Positions 1 through 8,400 of a stretch of 64,000 nucleotides of DNA are shown in pieces. The DNA comes from Erythrobacter sp. ANT-B3C2 (GTDB taxonomy: Bacteria > Pseudomonadota > Alphaproteobacteria > Sphingomonadales > Sphingomonadaceae). The first letter of the stretch is position 1. Each line of letters starts with the position of its first letter. Below the pieces are notes generated by a model. That model saw only the letters and a program-made list of their open reading frames with translations. It had not been told where the DNA came from and ran no database searches. The translations under genes and the position numbers were made by a program. The stretch covers positions 1 to 64,000 of the forward strand of contig LXQI01000008.1 of NCBI GenBank assembly GCA_001683845.1. The letters are read 5' to 3'.

Positions 1-306
1 CGACTCGCACGCCAACCCCTTGGGGGGAATCCCTAATCGGACTCAACCGTCAGGCTCTATCCACTAGGTGTAAAAGTGCAGACGCTTTGCATCCGTCAGC
101 GCGCGCATAACCTGCACGGCTTCCACACCATGATGCCGAGGGTGACCTAGGTTTTCGCGGGGGCGCGGTTGCATACACCTCCAAACTGGCCGTAGGCCTG
201 ACGCTGAGCACCCTCTGGCAGCAGCAGAGAGGACGACGAGCCGATGAGGTAGACCGCCACCATCAGGAGATGGTGGCGGGCCTGAAGATGAAAAGGCTTT
301 GCCGTG
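1..306. other. No gene seen
   Basis: No convincing coding frame, RNA gene or repeat is visible in this stretch, which lies downstream of the minus-strand barrel gene and runs off the window edge. Short open frames here are arginine/serine-rich shadows without ribosome binding sites. Confidence 0.5.
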
Positions 307-996
307 TCAGAAGCGCTGGCGGACGCCGAGCAGCGCAGACATGCTGGACAGTCGGGCGCGGAAACCTTCAGCGGAGCCGGCGCCGACGCCATGAAACTCA
401 AGACTTGTGGTTCGCGAATAGCGACCTCCAACTTCAACTGTCGTGGCGGGCGTGAGGTTGAAGCCCACGCCGGCGTCTAGATGCCAGTTGAACCCCCAAT
501 CTGTGTCGTCGAAAGCAGTGACCGCCGCGGGCGTTGCTGCAACCCGGTTCTGACGGGCATCAACGCGCGAAGCTCCCACGCCACCGCCGAGGTACGGTAC
601 TATGTTCGCGCTAATCGGTAGATCAACGTAGCCGGAGAGGCCGAGCGTCAGCGACCTCAAACGCCCATTTTCCGAGAGCCCGGAGACGTTCTCATCCAAG
701 TCCAAATTGGCAGCGGAATAGCCCACCGTCCCCTCGATCCGAAACAACCCGAGGTCGTAGCCGGCGCCCACTTCGCCGGCGAAACCGCGGCCGAAATCGA
801 CATCCCGCGAAAACCGGGTGCCGTTCGGCACGTCAGCATCACGGAACCGGTAGTCGGTGTCGATTGCGACGCCGGCGCGTGCCACCCCGTACGGCCCGAC
901 CTCCGATGCAGGGTCAGCCGCTGTTTGGGCGGCAGCAGGCACGGCGAACACGGCCGCGGGGATGGCGGCCAAGGCGATGAAGTAGGTACGAAGCAT
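307..996 (-). CDS. Outer-membrane beta-barrel protein (OmpA/Opa-like barrel)
   Basis: A 229-residue protein with a cleavable signal peptide (about residues 1-23, ending AVPAAAQ) followed by alternating amphipathic strands rich in Gly, Tyr, Phe and Arg. It ends in the classical C-terminal Phe of outer-membrane proteins (GVRQRF). The layout fits the 8-strand OMP_b-brl type of surface protein; the ligand or role is unknown. The ATG at 996 is preceded by a GGAAGG ribosome binding site. It stands alone, divergent from the transposase gene 165 bases away. Confidence is high for an outer-membrane barrel, low for any specific function. Confidence 0.85.
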   Translation of the reverse strand: MLRTYFIALAAIPAAVFAVPAAAQTAADPASEVGPYGVARAGVAIDTDYRFRDADVPNGTRFSRDVDFGRGFAGEVGAGYDLGLFRIEGTVGYSAANLDLDENVSGLSENGRLRSLTLGLSGYVDLPISANIVPYLGGGVGASRVDARQNRVAATPAAVTAFDDTDWGFNWHLDAGVGFNLTPATTVEVGGRYSRTTSLEFHGVGAGSAEGFRARLSSMSALLGVRQRF

Positions 997-1160
997 GAGG
1001 TTAACCTTCCATTGAAGCTGATCCGGAAATGATCAGCGATGGGAGCGCTCTGCCTGCGTTCTGGGTGTGCTCTGGCACCCCGGCAACACCGGTAAGTTAA
1101 GGGAGCTATATACGTCTGTGACCCATTGACAGTGGGTCCGTGATACACCTATAAGAGGGC

Positions 1161-2084
1161 ATGAGCACAAAACAGCCCTCCTTCAACACCATCCTTCAGA
1201 TGATGGCCGCGCTACCCGATGAGCAAGCTGCGATCGATCATTTCACCGGCATCCGCTGGAAGAATGGCGCGTTCTGCCCGCACTGCAAATCGACCCGCGT
1301 CTATCATTTCAGCGACAAGCGCACGCACAAGTGCGGCGATTGCCGGAAGCGGTTTTCTATCAAGGTCGGTACCATTTTCGAGGATAGCAAAATCCCGATG
1401 CGGTCGTGGATGCTGGCAATCTGGCTTATCACGTCGCACAAGAAGGGCATCGCCAGCACGCAGCTCGCCAAGGACATTGGCGTCACGCAAAAGACGGCGT
1501 GGTTCATGACCCACCGGCTGCGCTACGCCATCAAAACCCAGTCGTTCAATCGCCCGCTCGCTGGCGAGGTCGAGGCCGACGAGACGTTCATCGGCGGCAA
1601 GGAAAAGAACAAGCACGCGTGGCAACGCACGGGCGGCAAGCAAGGCGGCGCGGGCAAGGCTGCGGTTCTCGGCATCCTAGAGCGTGGCGGCGAGCTGCGC
1701 ACGGGCGTCACGCCAAACCTAAGCGCCCGCAACGTCCAGACCGTCATCCGCGATAACGTCGCTCCCGGCGCGGCTTTGATGACCGATGAGCATGGCGCGT
1801 TCGTCGGGCTGTCGGACGCCTACAATCACCATCGGGTGAACCACAGCGCGGGCGAATATGTCCGCCACTATATCCTGCACACGAACGGCATTGAGAGCGT
1901 TTGGGCGCTGTTCAAGCGCCAGATCGTCGGCACTCACCATTTCCTTTCGCGCAAGCACTTGAACGCCTACCTTGGCGAAATGACGTGGCGCTTCAATCTC
2001 CGCACTATGGACGAAGGCGACCGCGTGAACGCCTTGCTCGCACAGACGGCGGGCCGGTTGACCTATAATGCGCTCAAGGCATGA
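1161..2084 (+). CDS. IS1595 family transposase (ISXO2-like)
   Basis: A 307-residue transposase. The N-terminal half has a zinc-ribbon with Cys39, Cys42, Cys58 and Cys61 (FCPHC and KCGDC), followed by a helix-turn-helix-like segment (QLAKDIGVTQKTAWFM). The C-terminal half is the ISXO2-like catalytic fold: Asp140 in VEADETFIGG, Asp209 in MTDEHGAF, then Asn242/Glu245 in HTNGIESVW, the third position typical of this family. It appears full length with no frame break, so it may be active. It moves the element by cut-and-paste transposition. The small ORF at its 3' end overlaps by ATGA, which suggests translational coupling. Confidence 0.92.
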   Translation: MSTKQPSFNTILQMMAALPDEQAAIDHFTGIRWKNGAFCPHCKSTRVYHFSDKRTHKCGDCRKRFSIKVGTIFEDSKIPMRSWMLAIWLITSHKKGIASTQLAKDIGVTQKTAWFMTHRLRYAIKTQSFNRPLAGEVEADETFIGGKEKNKHAWQRTGGKQGGAGKAAVLGILERGGELRTGVTPNLSARNVQTVIRDNVAPGAALMTDEHGAFVGLSDAYNHHRVNHSAGEYVRHYILHTNGIESVWALFKRQIVGTHHFLSRKHLNAYLGEMTWRFNLRTMDEGDRVNALLAQTAGRLTYNALKA

Positions 2085-2254
2085 CAGCGCAGCGCGAACG
2101 TCCGCTGGGTCTCGATATGCCGTTCGCGGAGGCGCTCGAACGCTTCGTCGGCGTGGACCCCAAGGAATTGCCCGACGAGGTGAAATTGAAACGGAAAAAG
2201 CCCCCGCCGAAGCGGGGACCAGGTGTTTCAGGAAAGGCGAAGCCGAAGGCTTAG
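2081..2254 (+). CDS. Small protein coupled to the transposase, unknown function
   Basis: A 57-residue ORF whose ATG overlaps the transposase TGA (ATGA), a pattern typical of translational coupling. It starts MTAQRERPLGLDMPF and has an acidic middle (residues 15-32) and a Lys/Pro-rich tail. Similar tiny ORFs are, from memory, often found after IS1595-type transposases in sphingomonads, but I cannot name a function. The Lys/Pro tail is encoded by DNA that also forms a terminator-like hairpin on the other strand, so part of its apparent composition may reflect that element rather than protein constraint. Confidence 0.5.
   Translation: MTAQRERPLGLDMPFAEALERFVGVDPKELPDEVKLKRKKPPPKRGPGVSGKAKPKA
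2196..2217 (-). terminator. Rho-independent terminator on the minus strand
   Basis: Read on the minus strand: stem CCCCGC, loop TTCG, stem GCGGGG, then GCTTTTTC. The 6-bp GC stem with a UUCG tetraloop and a U run is a textbook intrinsic terminator. It lies inside the small ORF after the transposase and would stop transcripts coming leftwards from the minus-strand gene at 2636-3220. Confidence 0.65.
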
Positions 2255-2428
2255 CTACTTGTGGCGGAAGTGCGCCCGGACGTGTTCGACACGCCCGAAG
2301 CGGATACGGAAATAGGCCGAGATATAGATCATCGCGCCCTCCATCGCAGGATGTGGGTTGCATCCGGTGGCCGATGGTGCGATTTAGATGCCTCTGACAG
2401 CATCGCGGGTTTCGGCCCCGGTTCGGGG

Positions 2429-2448
2429 GCCCGTCCGCAAGGACGGGC
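2429..2448 (+). terminator. Hairpin terminator downstream of the transposase unit
   Basis: GCCCGTCC, GNRA-type loop GCAA, GGACGGGC: a perfect 8-bp stem followed by GCTTTCGTGTTTT. It lies 175 bases after the small ORF and would end plus-strand transcripts from the transposase. Apart from this hairpin and the repeats at 2583-2635, the 2255-2635 gap holds no recognisable gene. Confidence 0.65.
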
Positions 2449-2582
2449 GCTTTCGTGTTTTCAGGCTATGTCCACGTCATCGGCACCTCCATCGGAAGCC
2501 CGGCTTTCCGGGTTGATGAAGCGTTATATCCAGCTAGCTTGCCTAGAGTCGGACGGGAATCGTCGGAATGGGTCTGAAACGC

Positions 2583-2635
2583 GAGGTCGGAAACCTGCTT
2601 TGAGGTCGGAAACCTACGGCGCGCTGTTTCCGACC
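2583..2635. repeat. Three-copy GGTCGGAAAC repeat, two direct and one inverted
   Basis: GAGGTCGGAAACCT occurs at 2583-2596 and again at 2602-2615; an inverted copy GTTTCCGACC lies at 2626-2635. The second and third copies can form a perfect 10-bp hairpin with a 12-base loop directly after the stop codon of the minus-strand gene at 2636. It may act as its terminator or 3' stability element. Confidence 0.7.
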
Positions 2636-3220
2636 TTATTTAGTGAGTGCATTGAATAATTTACGAGCACGGTCCCGAACAGGTGTCTCGCCGGCGGTAT
2701 GGCCTTGCGCTGCGATCCATTCGTGCATCGCGTTCTCAATATCGACCTGCTTCTCCGGATTCAGGGCTCCAACCCAAATTTGGCGCGTGATCTCGATTAG
2801 CAGGTCCTCCCACCAAGGTTTTGCCGGTCGTCCCCCGGGGGATGACGCTGGGGCAGGCAATGTGGCGGAAGGCACCGCAGCAGCTTGCGGAGATAGGGGC
2901 TGAACGGGCTTTTCACCCGGCATCATTATCCACATCGACCGCTGCGCTAGCTCTCCGTTCAGCGTTGTCGAGATGCGATCTAATAGTCTCTGGAGCCCGA
3001 TTGTTGTTGTGCCGCTTTGGAGATTTGCGACCACGTTGCTCATGCTACTGGCCGACGCCGGGGCTTCCTTTTCGAGTGCCGAAACCATCGCATCGCAGCG
3101 TTTGATGATGTCAGTGACATCTTCCGCCGTGGCGCTGACCGTTAGTGTCGCAAAGCGGCCTCCATAAAATCCAAGCCACCACAAGTTGCAGCTGTAAACG
3201 TTCGCATTGAGTTTCAGCAT
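2636..3220 (-). CDS. Hypothetical protein, 194 residues
   Basis: I do not recognise the family. The N-terminal 40 residues look like a beta-rich segment (LWWLGFYGGRFATLTVSA), then a helical region (35-100), a Pro/Ala-rich linker (100-132), and a compact C-terminal helical module of about 60 residues (PWWEDLLIEITRQIW to the end). The C-terminal module has the look of a separately conserved domain in sphingomonad accessory genes. The ATG at 3220 is preceded by GGAGCGGGG. No signal peptide or membrane segment. It stands alone with a hairpin at its 3' end. Confidence 0.7.
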   Translation of the reverse strand: MLKLNANVYSCNLWWLGFYGGRFATLTVSATAEDVTDIIKRCDAMVSALEKEAPASASSMSNVVANLQSGTTTIGLQRLLDRISTTLNGELAQRSMWIMMPGEKPVQPLSPQAAAVPSATLPAPASSPGGRPAKPWWEDLLIEITRQIWVGALNPEKQVDIENAMHEWIAAQGHTAGETPVRDRARKLFNALTK

Positions 3221-3469
3221 CCCCGCTCCGGTCGGGCTCCGGTTGGTTAGCGGGGAAGCACACCGGAGTGCTGCGCTTGTCGGATGGCCGTCCTATCCCC
3301 GCGCACGCATCATGCAGGAATCGCGGCTTGGGTCAAACACGTATGTAGGCCCCTAAGTTAATGCTGGCGGCTGCATCGTGAAAGTCCGTGTAAAGCAGTT
3401 GCCGCTCGAAGAGCTTTAAACTCGCCTCAGCTGCTTTTTGCCAGGCAAGCTGATCAAGGAGATAAAAGG

Positions 3470-3856
3470 ATGAAGCTTCGGTTCACCGCCGCGCTGGCTA
3501 TAGTGCTGACCGTACTTCCAGCATGGGCGCAGGACATTGCAGAAGTTGGAGGCAACTGGATCGTCGATCTGCGCTTCTCACCTGAAGCCCCCGCGAGCTC
3601 GACAACAATGAACTTAGTTGTTGCAGCTGACGGCCAATTGACCGGCAGCTTTTATGGCAGTGCAATCGAGCAGGGTCGAGCGGTTGAAAGCAACGGGCAA
3701 CGCTGCTTTGCCTTTCGCACGAGCGACGCAAGTGGCCCTTACCACCACTCCGGCTGTCTTGAAGGTTCCAGCTTAAAAGGTATTACGTGGGCCGAAGGCA
3801 GACACTTTCTTCTTGCCTGGACGGCCTCGAAGGATGTTTCGCATGACCAGCAGTAA
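3470..3856 (+). CDS. Secreted hypothetical protein, 128 residues
   Basis: A small exported protein: signal peptide residues 1-20 (MKLRFTAALAIVLTVLPAWA, cleavage before QDI), then a beta-rich domain with NWIVDLRFSP and a GQLTGSFYGS motif like those of small lipocalin-like or calycin-type beta barrels in which strands report solute binding. Two cysteines (RCFAF and HSGCLEG) could pair in the periplasm. The ATG has a strong AGGAG ribosome binding site (AAGGAGATAAAAGG). Family assignment is not certain; I would call it a periplasmic beta-domain protein of unknown role. Confidence 0.75.
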   Translation: MKLRFTAALAIVLTVLPAWAQDIAEVGGNWIVDLRFSPEAPASSTTMNLVVAADGQLTGSFYGSAIEQGRAVESNGQRCFAFRTSDASGPYHHSGCLEGSSLKGITWAEGRHFLLAWTASKDVSHDQQ

Positions 3857-3899
3857 GCCAGAGAGGTTGCTGTCATCATAGTCGCAACTTGTCTTCGCC

Positions 3900-4121
3900 G
3901 TGTGGGGCTTGGGCACGGAACGGCAGGCCTCAGCTCCTGAGGTTCTGCCACTCGGCCAGTGCGCCCGAGCGGCGAGTCTTGTGGTCTGTCATCTTGATCA
4001 GGCGCTTGCGACGGAGGTGGCTCGCAGGCTGGACGGCAAGGATGAGGTGAATAAGGTCGTCCTCGGCATTGCGTATGACGCCGGCTTCAACTTTGAGGCG
4101 ACTACCGCTTTCAAGGACTAG
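3900..4121 (+). pseudogene. Remnant of an AraC-family regulator (C-terminal HTH fragment)
   Basis: The frame ends with residues resembling the second helix-turn-helix of AraC regulators (VVLGIAYDAGFNFEAT then TAFKD), where intact members read like IALDAGFNSKATFNRAFK. Upstream in the frame, RRLDGKDEVNKVVLG also fits the pre-HTH helix. The sensor half, first HTH, and the C-terminal end are missing, and three to four residues are lost between EAT and AFK, so this cannot be a working activator. AraC regulators commonly sit beside serine hydrolases like the next gene, so it was probably the regulator of that gene before decay. Confidence 0.55.
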
Positions 4122-4155
4122 ATCACCCCCCCTATCGTCACTCAGGAGGTTCTCG

Positions 4156-5697
4156 ATGCCCATCAACGCCGCACGCCGGACCGCGCTTGCCGTCTTCACA
4201 GCCTTGACCTTGCCTGGTTTCGCTGCCTGGCCGGCCCCAGGCGCAGCACAAGCGCAGTCGGCTGCTGTCACCGCTTCGGTTTACGAACATACCGATCCGA
4301 TCTTCGCCGAGTTTCAGAAGGAAAACCACATCCCTGGCCTCGTATACGGGATCGTGGCTGATGGACGGTTGGTGCATGTCCGCAGCTTCGGGGTGCAAGA
4401 CCTGAAAAGCACGCGGCGTGTCACGCCTGACAGCCTGTTTCGCATTGCATCGATGACCAAGGCGTTCACGGCCCTCAGTGTGCTTTCCCTACGCGATCAG
4501 GGACGGCTCTCGCTTGAAGCCCCCGTGGAGACCTACGTGCCGGAGGTTAAGGGCTGGCGTTACCCAAGCGCGGACTCGCCCCCGATCCGCGTTCGTGATC
4601 TGCTCCATCACACCGCCGGCTTCGTGAATGATGATCCATGGGGTGATCGGCAGACCGCGATGCCGGAGGAGGAGTTCACGCAGCTCCTGCGCACGGGGGT
4701 GCCGTTCACCCGCGCGCCCGGCTTGCTGATGGAATACAGCAATTTCGGCTACGCCCTGCTCGGTCGGATTGTGGCCAACGTCTCCGGGCAGCCCTACCGG
4801 ACCTATGTCGAGCGCACGCTTCTCCAGCCGCTGAGTATGACGTCGAGCGGCTTCGAAGACACGGAGGCGCCGGCTGAACGCCGCGCCCTCGCCTATCGCT
4901 GGGAGAACGGTGCCTGGATGGAGGAGCCGACCATGCGACACGGCGCGTTCGGCGCCATGGGCGGACTCCAGACCAGCGCCACCGATTATGCCCGCTATGT
5001 GGCGTGGCTCCTCTCCGCTTGGCCGCCGCGCGACGATGCGGACGAAGGACCCATCAAGCGCGCGACGGTGCGGGAGCTAGCACAAGGCTCGAACTTCGCC
5101 TGGCTTCAGGAGCGTACGGTCGATGGGCGTCCGTGTCCGCAAGCCGTCACCTACGGGATGGGCATGCGCGTGTTCACCGATTGCGAGCTGGGAACGGTGC
5201 TCAACCACGGTGGCGGCTACCCGGGATACGGATCGGGCGTCCTGCTGCTGCCCGACTATGGCGTCGGGCTATTCGTATTCAGCAATCGCACCTATGCCGG
5301 CGGCAGTGACGCCCTCTGGCGCGCGGCCTCAATGCTGAACACGGCGGGCCTGCTCTCAGAGCGTCCCCGGCCCCTGAGCCCCGCCCTGAGCGATGCCTAT
5401 GCCGCCGCGCGCAACATCTATCGGCAGGGCGATGTGCTGGTAGACAAGAGCGAGCTCGCGGACAATTTCCTCATGGACCGCTCGGCCGCGAACTGGCGAC
5501 GCGAGCTTGCATCCATTAAGCGCCAGGTGGGGGCGTGCGAGCGTGACATGCCCGTTTTTGCTCGCGGAGCGATGTCGGCGAACTTCCGATGGGTTTGCGA
5601 GCGCGGCATGGTGGACGGCTACCTCCTCCTTGCGCCAACTACGCCTACCACGATCCAGCAGCTCCGATTGACCATCGCAGCACCGCCACCGGGTTGA
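4156..5697 (+). CDS. Class C beta-lactamase-related serine hydrolase
   Basis: A 513-residue exported hydrolase of the penicillin-binding-protein/class C beta-lactamase fold (Beta-lactamase, PF00144). A signal peptide spans about residues 1-33 (ending AQAQS). Catalytic motifs are visible: Ser99-Met-Thr-Lys102 in RIASMTKAFT, Tyr194-Ser-Asn196, and His351-Gly-Gly353 in LNHGGGYPGYGS, matching SxxK, YxN and the KTG-equivalent. Members are esterases, D-amino-acid peptidases or beta-lactamases; the substrate cannot be told. I chose the ATG at 4156, which has a perfect AGGAGG eight bases upstream and gives a clean signal peptide. A longer in-frame start 29 codons upstream would run through the AraC remnant. 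Confidence 0.9.
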   Translation: MPINAARRTALAVFTALTLPGFAAWPAPGAAQAQSAAVTASVYEHTDPIFAEFQKENHIPGLVYGIVADGRLVHVRSFGVQDLKSTRRVTPDSLFRIASMTKAFTALSVLSLRDQGRLSLEAPVETYVPEVKGWRYPSADSPPIRVRDLLHHTAGFVNDDPWGDRQTAMPEEEFTQLLRTGVPFTRAPGLLMEYSNFGYALLGRIVANVSGQPYRTYVERTLLQPLSMTSSGFEDTEAPAERRALAYRWENGAWMEEPTMRHGAFGAMGGLQTSATDYARYVAWLLSAWPPRDDADEGPIKRATVRELAQGSNFAWLQERTVDGRPCPQAVTYGMGMRVFTDCELGTVLNHGGGYPGYGSGVLLLPDYGVGLFVFSNRTYAGGSDALWRAASMLNTAGLLSERPRPLSPALSDAYAAARNIYRQGDVLVDKSELADNFLMDRSAANWRRELASIKRQVGACERDMPVFARGAMSANFRWVCERGMVDGYLLLAPTTPTTIQQLRLTIAAPPPG

Positions 5698-5958
5698 TCC
5701 AGTCTCGCGCTCGCGATCTTAAACGAAGCGTTGCAGGCGAGCCCAGGGTCTACGTCTGCCGCCCGGTCTCCTCATGGCGGACCGAGCGCAGCAACCTTTC
5801 TCAAACTATTCCACGTATTCCCCGCCCTTCATGAATGCAGCCAAATAGCTTCGGAGGGCCTGCTCGCTTTCGGGCATACGCGTACCGAATCGGCGGGTAA
5901 TGAGGGCGGACCGGCTGAGGAAAGCCGGGAAGCTTCGTCCTAAGCGACACGTTCGGCT
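5698..5958. other. Intergenic; minus-strand frame continues past the TetR stop
   Basis: No intact gene. On the minus strand the TetR-remnant frame stays open for about 48 more codons after its TGA and ends at a TAG near 5816 (tail reads MPESEQALRSYLAAF then MKGGEYVE). It looks protein-like but I cannot assign it; it may be decayed 3' sequence of a neighbouring lost gene. Confidence 0.35.
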
Positions 5959-6396
5959 TCAGCCTTGTTGTCTAGCCGCGCGGGCGACGGCCAGGTCGGC
6001 CAGGTCGCGCCTTCCGATCGCGTCGAGGAACAGCGCGCCTTCGATGGTCGCCAGCAACGACGCAGTCGCCGGTAAGCGCTCCGACGCTTGTTCAGCGTCC
6101 AGGCGACTAGCCGTCCAACCCACAAAGCCTTCCATGATCGCAGCCGCGACTGTGCGGTGCGGCTGCTGATCACGCGAGGCGCCCGCGGCCAGCTCGAGCC
6201 ACAGCCGCATGTAGGGCCGAAGCTCGGCCGATCCAGCAACGGTCCAGACCGCGACGAGCAGTTCTGATGGCACCAGGCGCATGTCGGCGGGTATTGCTTT
6301 GTCGAGCAGGGCGGTGAGCCGCGTCGCGACGCGCTCCATGCCGCCAGGATAGAGGGCTACAAGAGAACCTCCCGGTTCTTGCTAGGTGAAGCTTCC
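5959..6396 (-). pseudogene. Remnant of a TetR/AcrR regulator
   Basis: The open part (from an ATG at 6339, 126 residues) is the ligand-binding half of a TetR regulator: helices running MERVATRLTALLDKAI to LADLAVARAARQQG. Upstream, the DNA still encodes the end of the HTH region in broken frames: GSFT, then KNREVLL in one frame and VALYPGG in the next, where an intact protein would read like GSFYYHFKNREVLLVALYPGG. So a frameshift and a small deletion lie at about 6360-6385, and everything N-terminal of GSF is gone, replaced by the opposite-strand sheath gene. It cannot bind DNA. Confidence 0.65.
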
Positions 6397-7952
6397 ATGC
6401 CCGAATATCTCGCACCCGGCGTTTTCATCGAGGAGATCAAGCACGGCCCGCGTCCGATCGAAGGCGTCTCGACCAGCACCGCCGCCTTTCTGGGCGAAAC
6501 CGAGCGCGGCACGACGCGTCCGAAACTCGTAACCAGCTACAACGAGTATAGCCGCCATTTTGGGAGCGTCTTCGCAGACGGCAAATATATGCCCGACGCG
6601 CTGAGCGGCTTCTTCAAGAATGGCGGCAGGCGCGCCTATGTCTGCCGGATAACCGGTGCCGGAGCGCTGACGGCGAGCCGCGATGTGGGCGGACTGACGA
6701 TCGAGGCGATCGGACCGGGCGACTGGGGCAACCGGCTGTTCGTCAGGATCGTCGGCAGCTCCATGACAGCAGGCTTGGCGCAGACGCCAATCGGCTTTCG
6801 CCTGCAGGTCGCCTATTGGCAGAGCGACGAGCCGGGCTGCGAATTTACCGACCCCTTCGATCCCGCGCAGGCGCGTGCCGTGCCGCAGCCGACCCTGACC
6901 GAGGATTTCGACGACCTCGTCTTCGACAATCCCGCATCGCCTGACTATTTCACCAAGCGGCTCGAGGACAATTCGGCTCTGTTGAAAGTGTCACTGACGG
7001 ACGATATTCCGCTCACAGCTCTTCCCGAGGCGGGCTTCGCGGCGCTGACGAATGGAGCCGACGGCGCCGCGCCAACCGTCGTCGACTTCAAGGGCGAAAA
7101 CACCGACAGCGATCTTCGCTCCGGGCTGTCGGCGCTGGACCTCGATGAGTGCCGCGAAGTGGCGCTGGTCACCGCACCGGCCGCGGCCGACGACGTGGTC
7201 GGCGAGATCCGCACCCACTGCGAGAACAATAAATTCCGCTTCGCGGTGATCGATTGCGATGCCAACGCCGCCGACGCCGGCAGCATCGATCCGCGTGCCG
7301 CTTGGGATAGCTCCCATGCGGCCTTCTATTATCCTTGGGTCTACACGGCGGACCTGCAGAGCGGCGCGCGACGCCTGGTGCCGCCGAGCGGTCTTGTGCT
7401 CGGCCTCTACGCGCGCACCGACAGTGAACGCGGCGTGTGGAAGGCGCCCGCCAACGACATCCTGCGCGGCGTCATTGACCTCGAATACCATGTCAATTCA
7501 GGCATGCAGGAGGTGCTCAACCCGCGCGGCGTCAACGCTATTCGACGCTTCCCGGGCGCGGCATTCGGGTGTGGGGAGCTCGCACGCTCTCCAGCAATCC
7601 GGAGTGGAAGTATGTCAGCGTCCGGCGGCTGTTCATCTTCCTGGAACGCTCGATCTACGAAGGCACGCAATGGGTCGCGTTCGAACCGAATGACGAGCGC
7701 TTGTGGGCGCGGGTGACCGACACGATTCGCCTGTTCCTGCGCACCCAGTGGCGCAACGGCGCGCTTGTGGGGACGACGGAGGATCAGGCCTTCATGGTCG
7801 CATGCGACCGGTCGACAATGACACAGGATGAAATCCTGAACGGTCGGTTGATTTGCCACATCGGCATCGCGCCGGTTCGCCCGTCCGAATTCATTATCTT
7901 CCGCATCTTCCATGACACCGCCGAGGCCGGCCGTCTGGATGAGCATCCATGA
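6397..7952 (+). pseudogene. Contractile tail sheath protein, frameshifted
   Basis: The N-terminal part from the ATG at 6397 begins MPEYLAPGVFIEEI and continues RPIEGVSTSTAAFLGETERG, the signature start of phage-tail/extracellular contractile injection system sheath proteins. The frame is normal to NAIRRFPG, then at about 7551-7558 one base is missing. The true continuation is in the next frame: RGIRVWGARTLSS, EWKYVSVRRLFIFLERSI, GTQWVAFEPNDERLWARV, ending at 7952. Joined, the protein would be about 518 residues, the normal sheath length. No tube, baseplate or ATPase gene is next to it, so this is a stranded, probably dead gene from a tailocin, prophage or contractile injection cluster. Confidence 0.8.
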
Positions 7953-8400
7953 CCAAACAAAGAGGCCAGATCCGCGCTGCAAATGGCGCGGTGGCGCGAA
8001 CTCACGCTCATGCCTGTAACAGGCACCAGCTGCCCGGCAGCTTCGCAAACGCTAGACCCAAATGCAGACGTTCATAGCTATGTCGCCGCCGCAACCGGAC
8101 GGCCGTTCGATCTCGATGCAGAGGGGGCAAATGGCTCGCTACCGCGAGGGGCAGAATGTGACCCCAGGTGGGGTCACATTCTGATCGGACACTCGACGCC
8201 ACTGAGACCCACAAGCAGACGCTCAACCGCATTGAGCGCTTCCGACTTCCGGACGCTGGTTCATGTGGGTCTGTCGATCTTATAGAGGGCTGCTTCCGTC
8301 AGCTAAGTGCCCTCTCGCCAGCTATCCCGCAGCGTTAGCTCAGCGGAGGCAATGGTGATCTGATTAGAAGTAAAGCCGTCTCGACAGTATAGGGGCGAGC
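7953..8400. other. Intergenic remnant DNA after the sheath gene
   Basis: I looked for a tail-tube gene here, which normally follows the sheath, and found none. Short plus-strand frames exist (for instance 7983-8285) but match nothing I know and cross a long perfect inverted repeat, so they are not called. The region probably holds the debris of the deletion that removed the rest of the tail cluster. Confidence 0.45.
8152..8183. repeat. Perfect 15-bp inverted repeat with 2-bp centre
   Basis: CAGAATGTGACCCCA, then GG, then its exact reverse complement. The spacer is too short for a transcription terminator hairpin loop and there is no T run. It looks more like two transposon ends head to head or a dimeric protein-binding palindrome. 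It sits in debris between the broken sheath gene and an unknown gene pair. Confidence 0.75.

Larger units (their letters stand above)
1161..2254 (+). mobile_element. IS1595-type insertion sequence (minimal coding extent)
   Basis: The transposase and the overlapping small ORF form the coding part of an IS1595/ISXO2-like element. I could not find convincing terminal inverted repeats or target-site duplication flanking it, so the true ends lie somewhere outside these limits, or the ends have decayed. The coordinates given are only the two reading frames. Confidence 0.6.

Noticed and set aside
1030-2420. Terminal inverted repeats and target duplication of the IS1595 element
   Set aside because: I compared the flanks by eye and found no convincing pair. 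Reported as undetermined rather than forced.
7983-8285. 100-codon open frame after the sheath gene
   Set aside because: It does not resemble a tail-tube protein and runs through a 15-bp perfect palindrome; no ribosome binding site.
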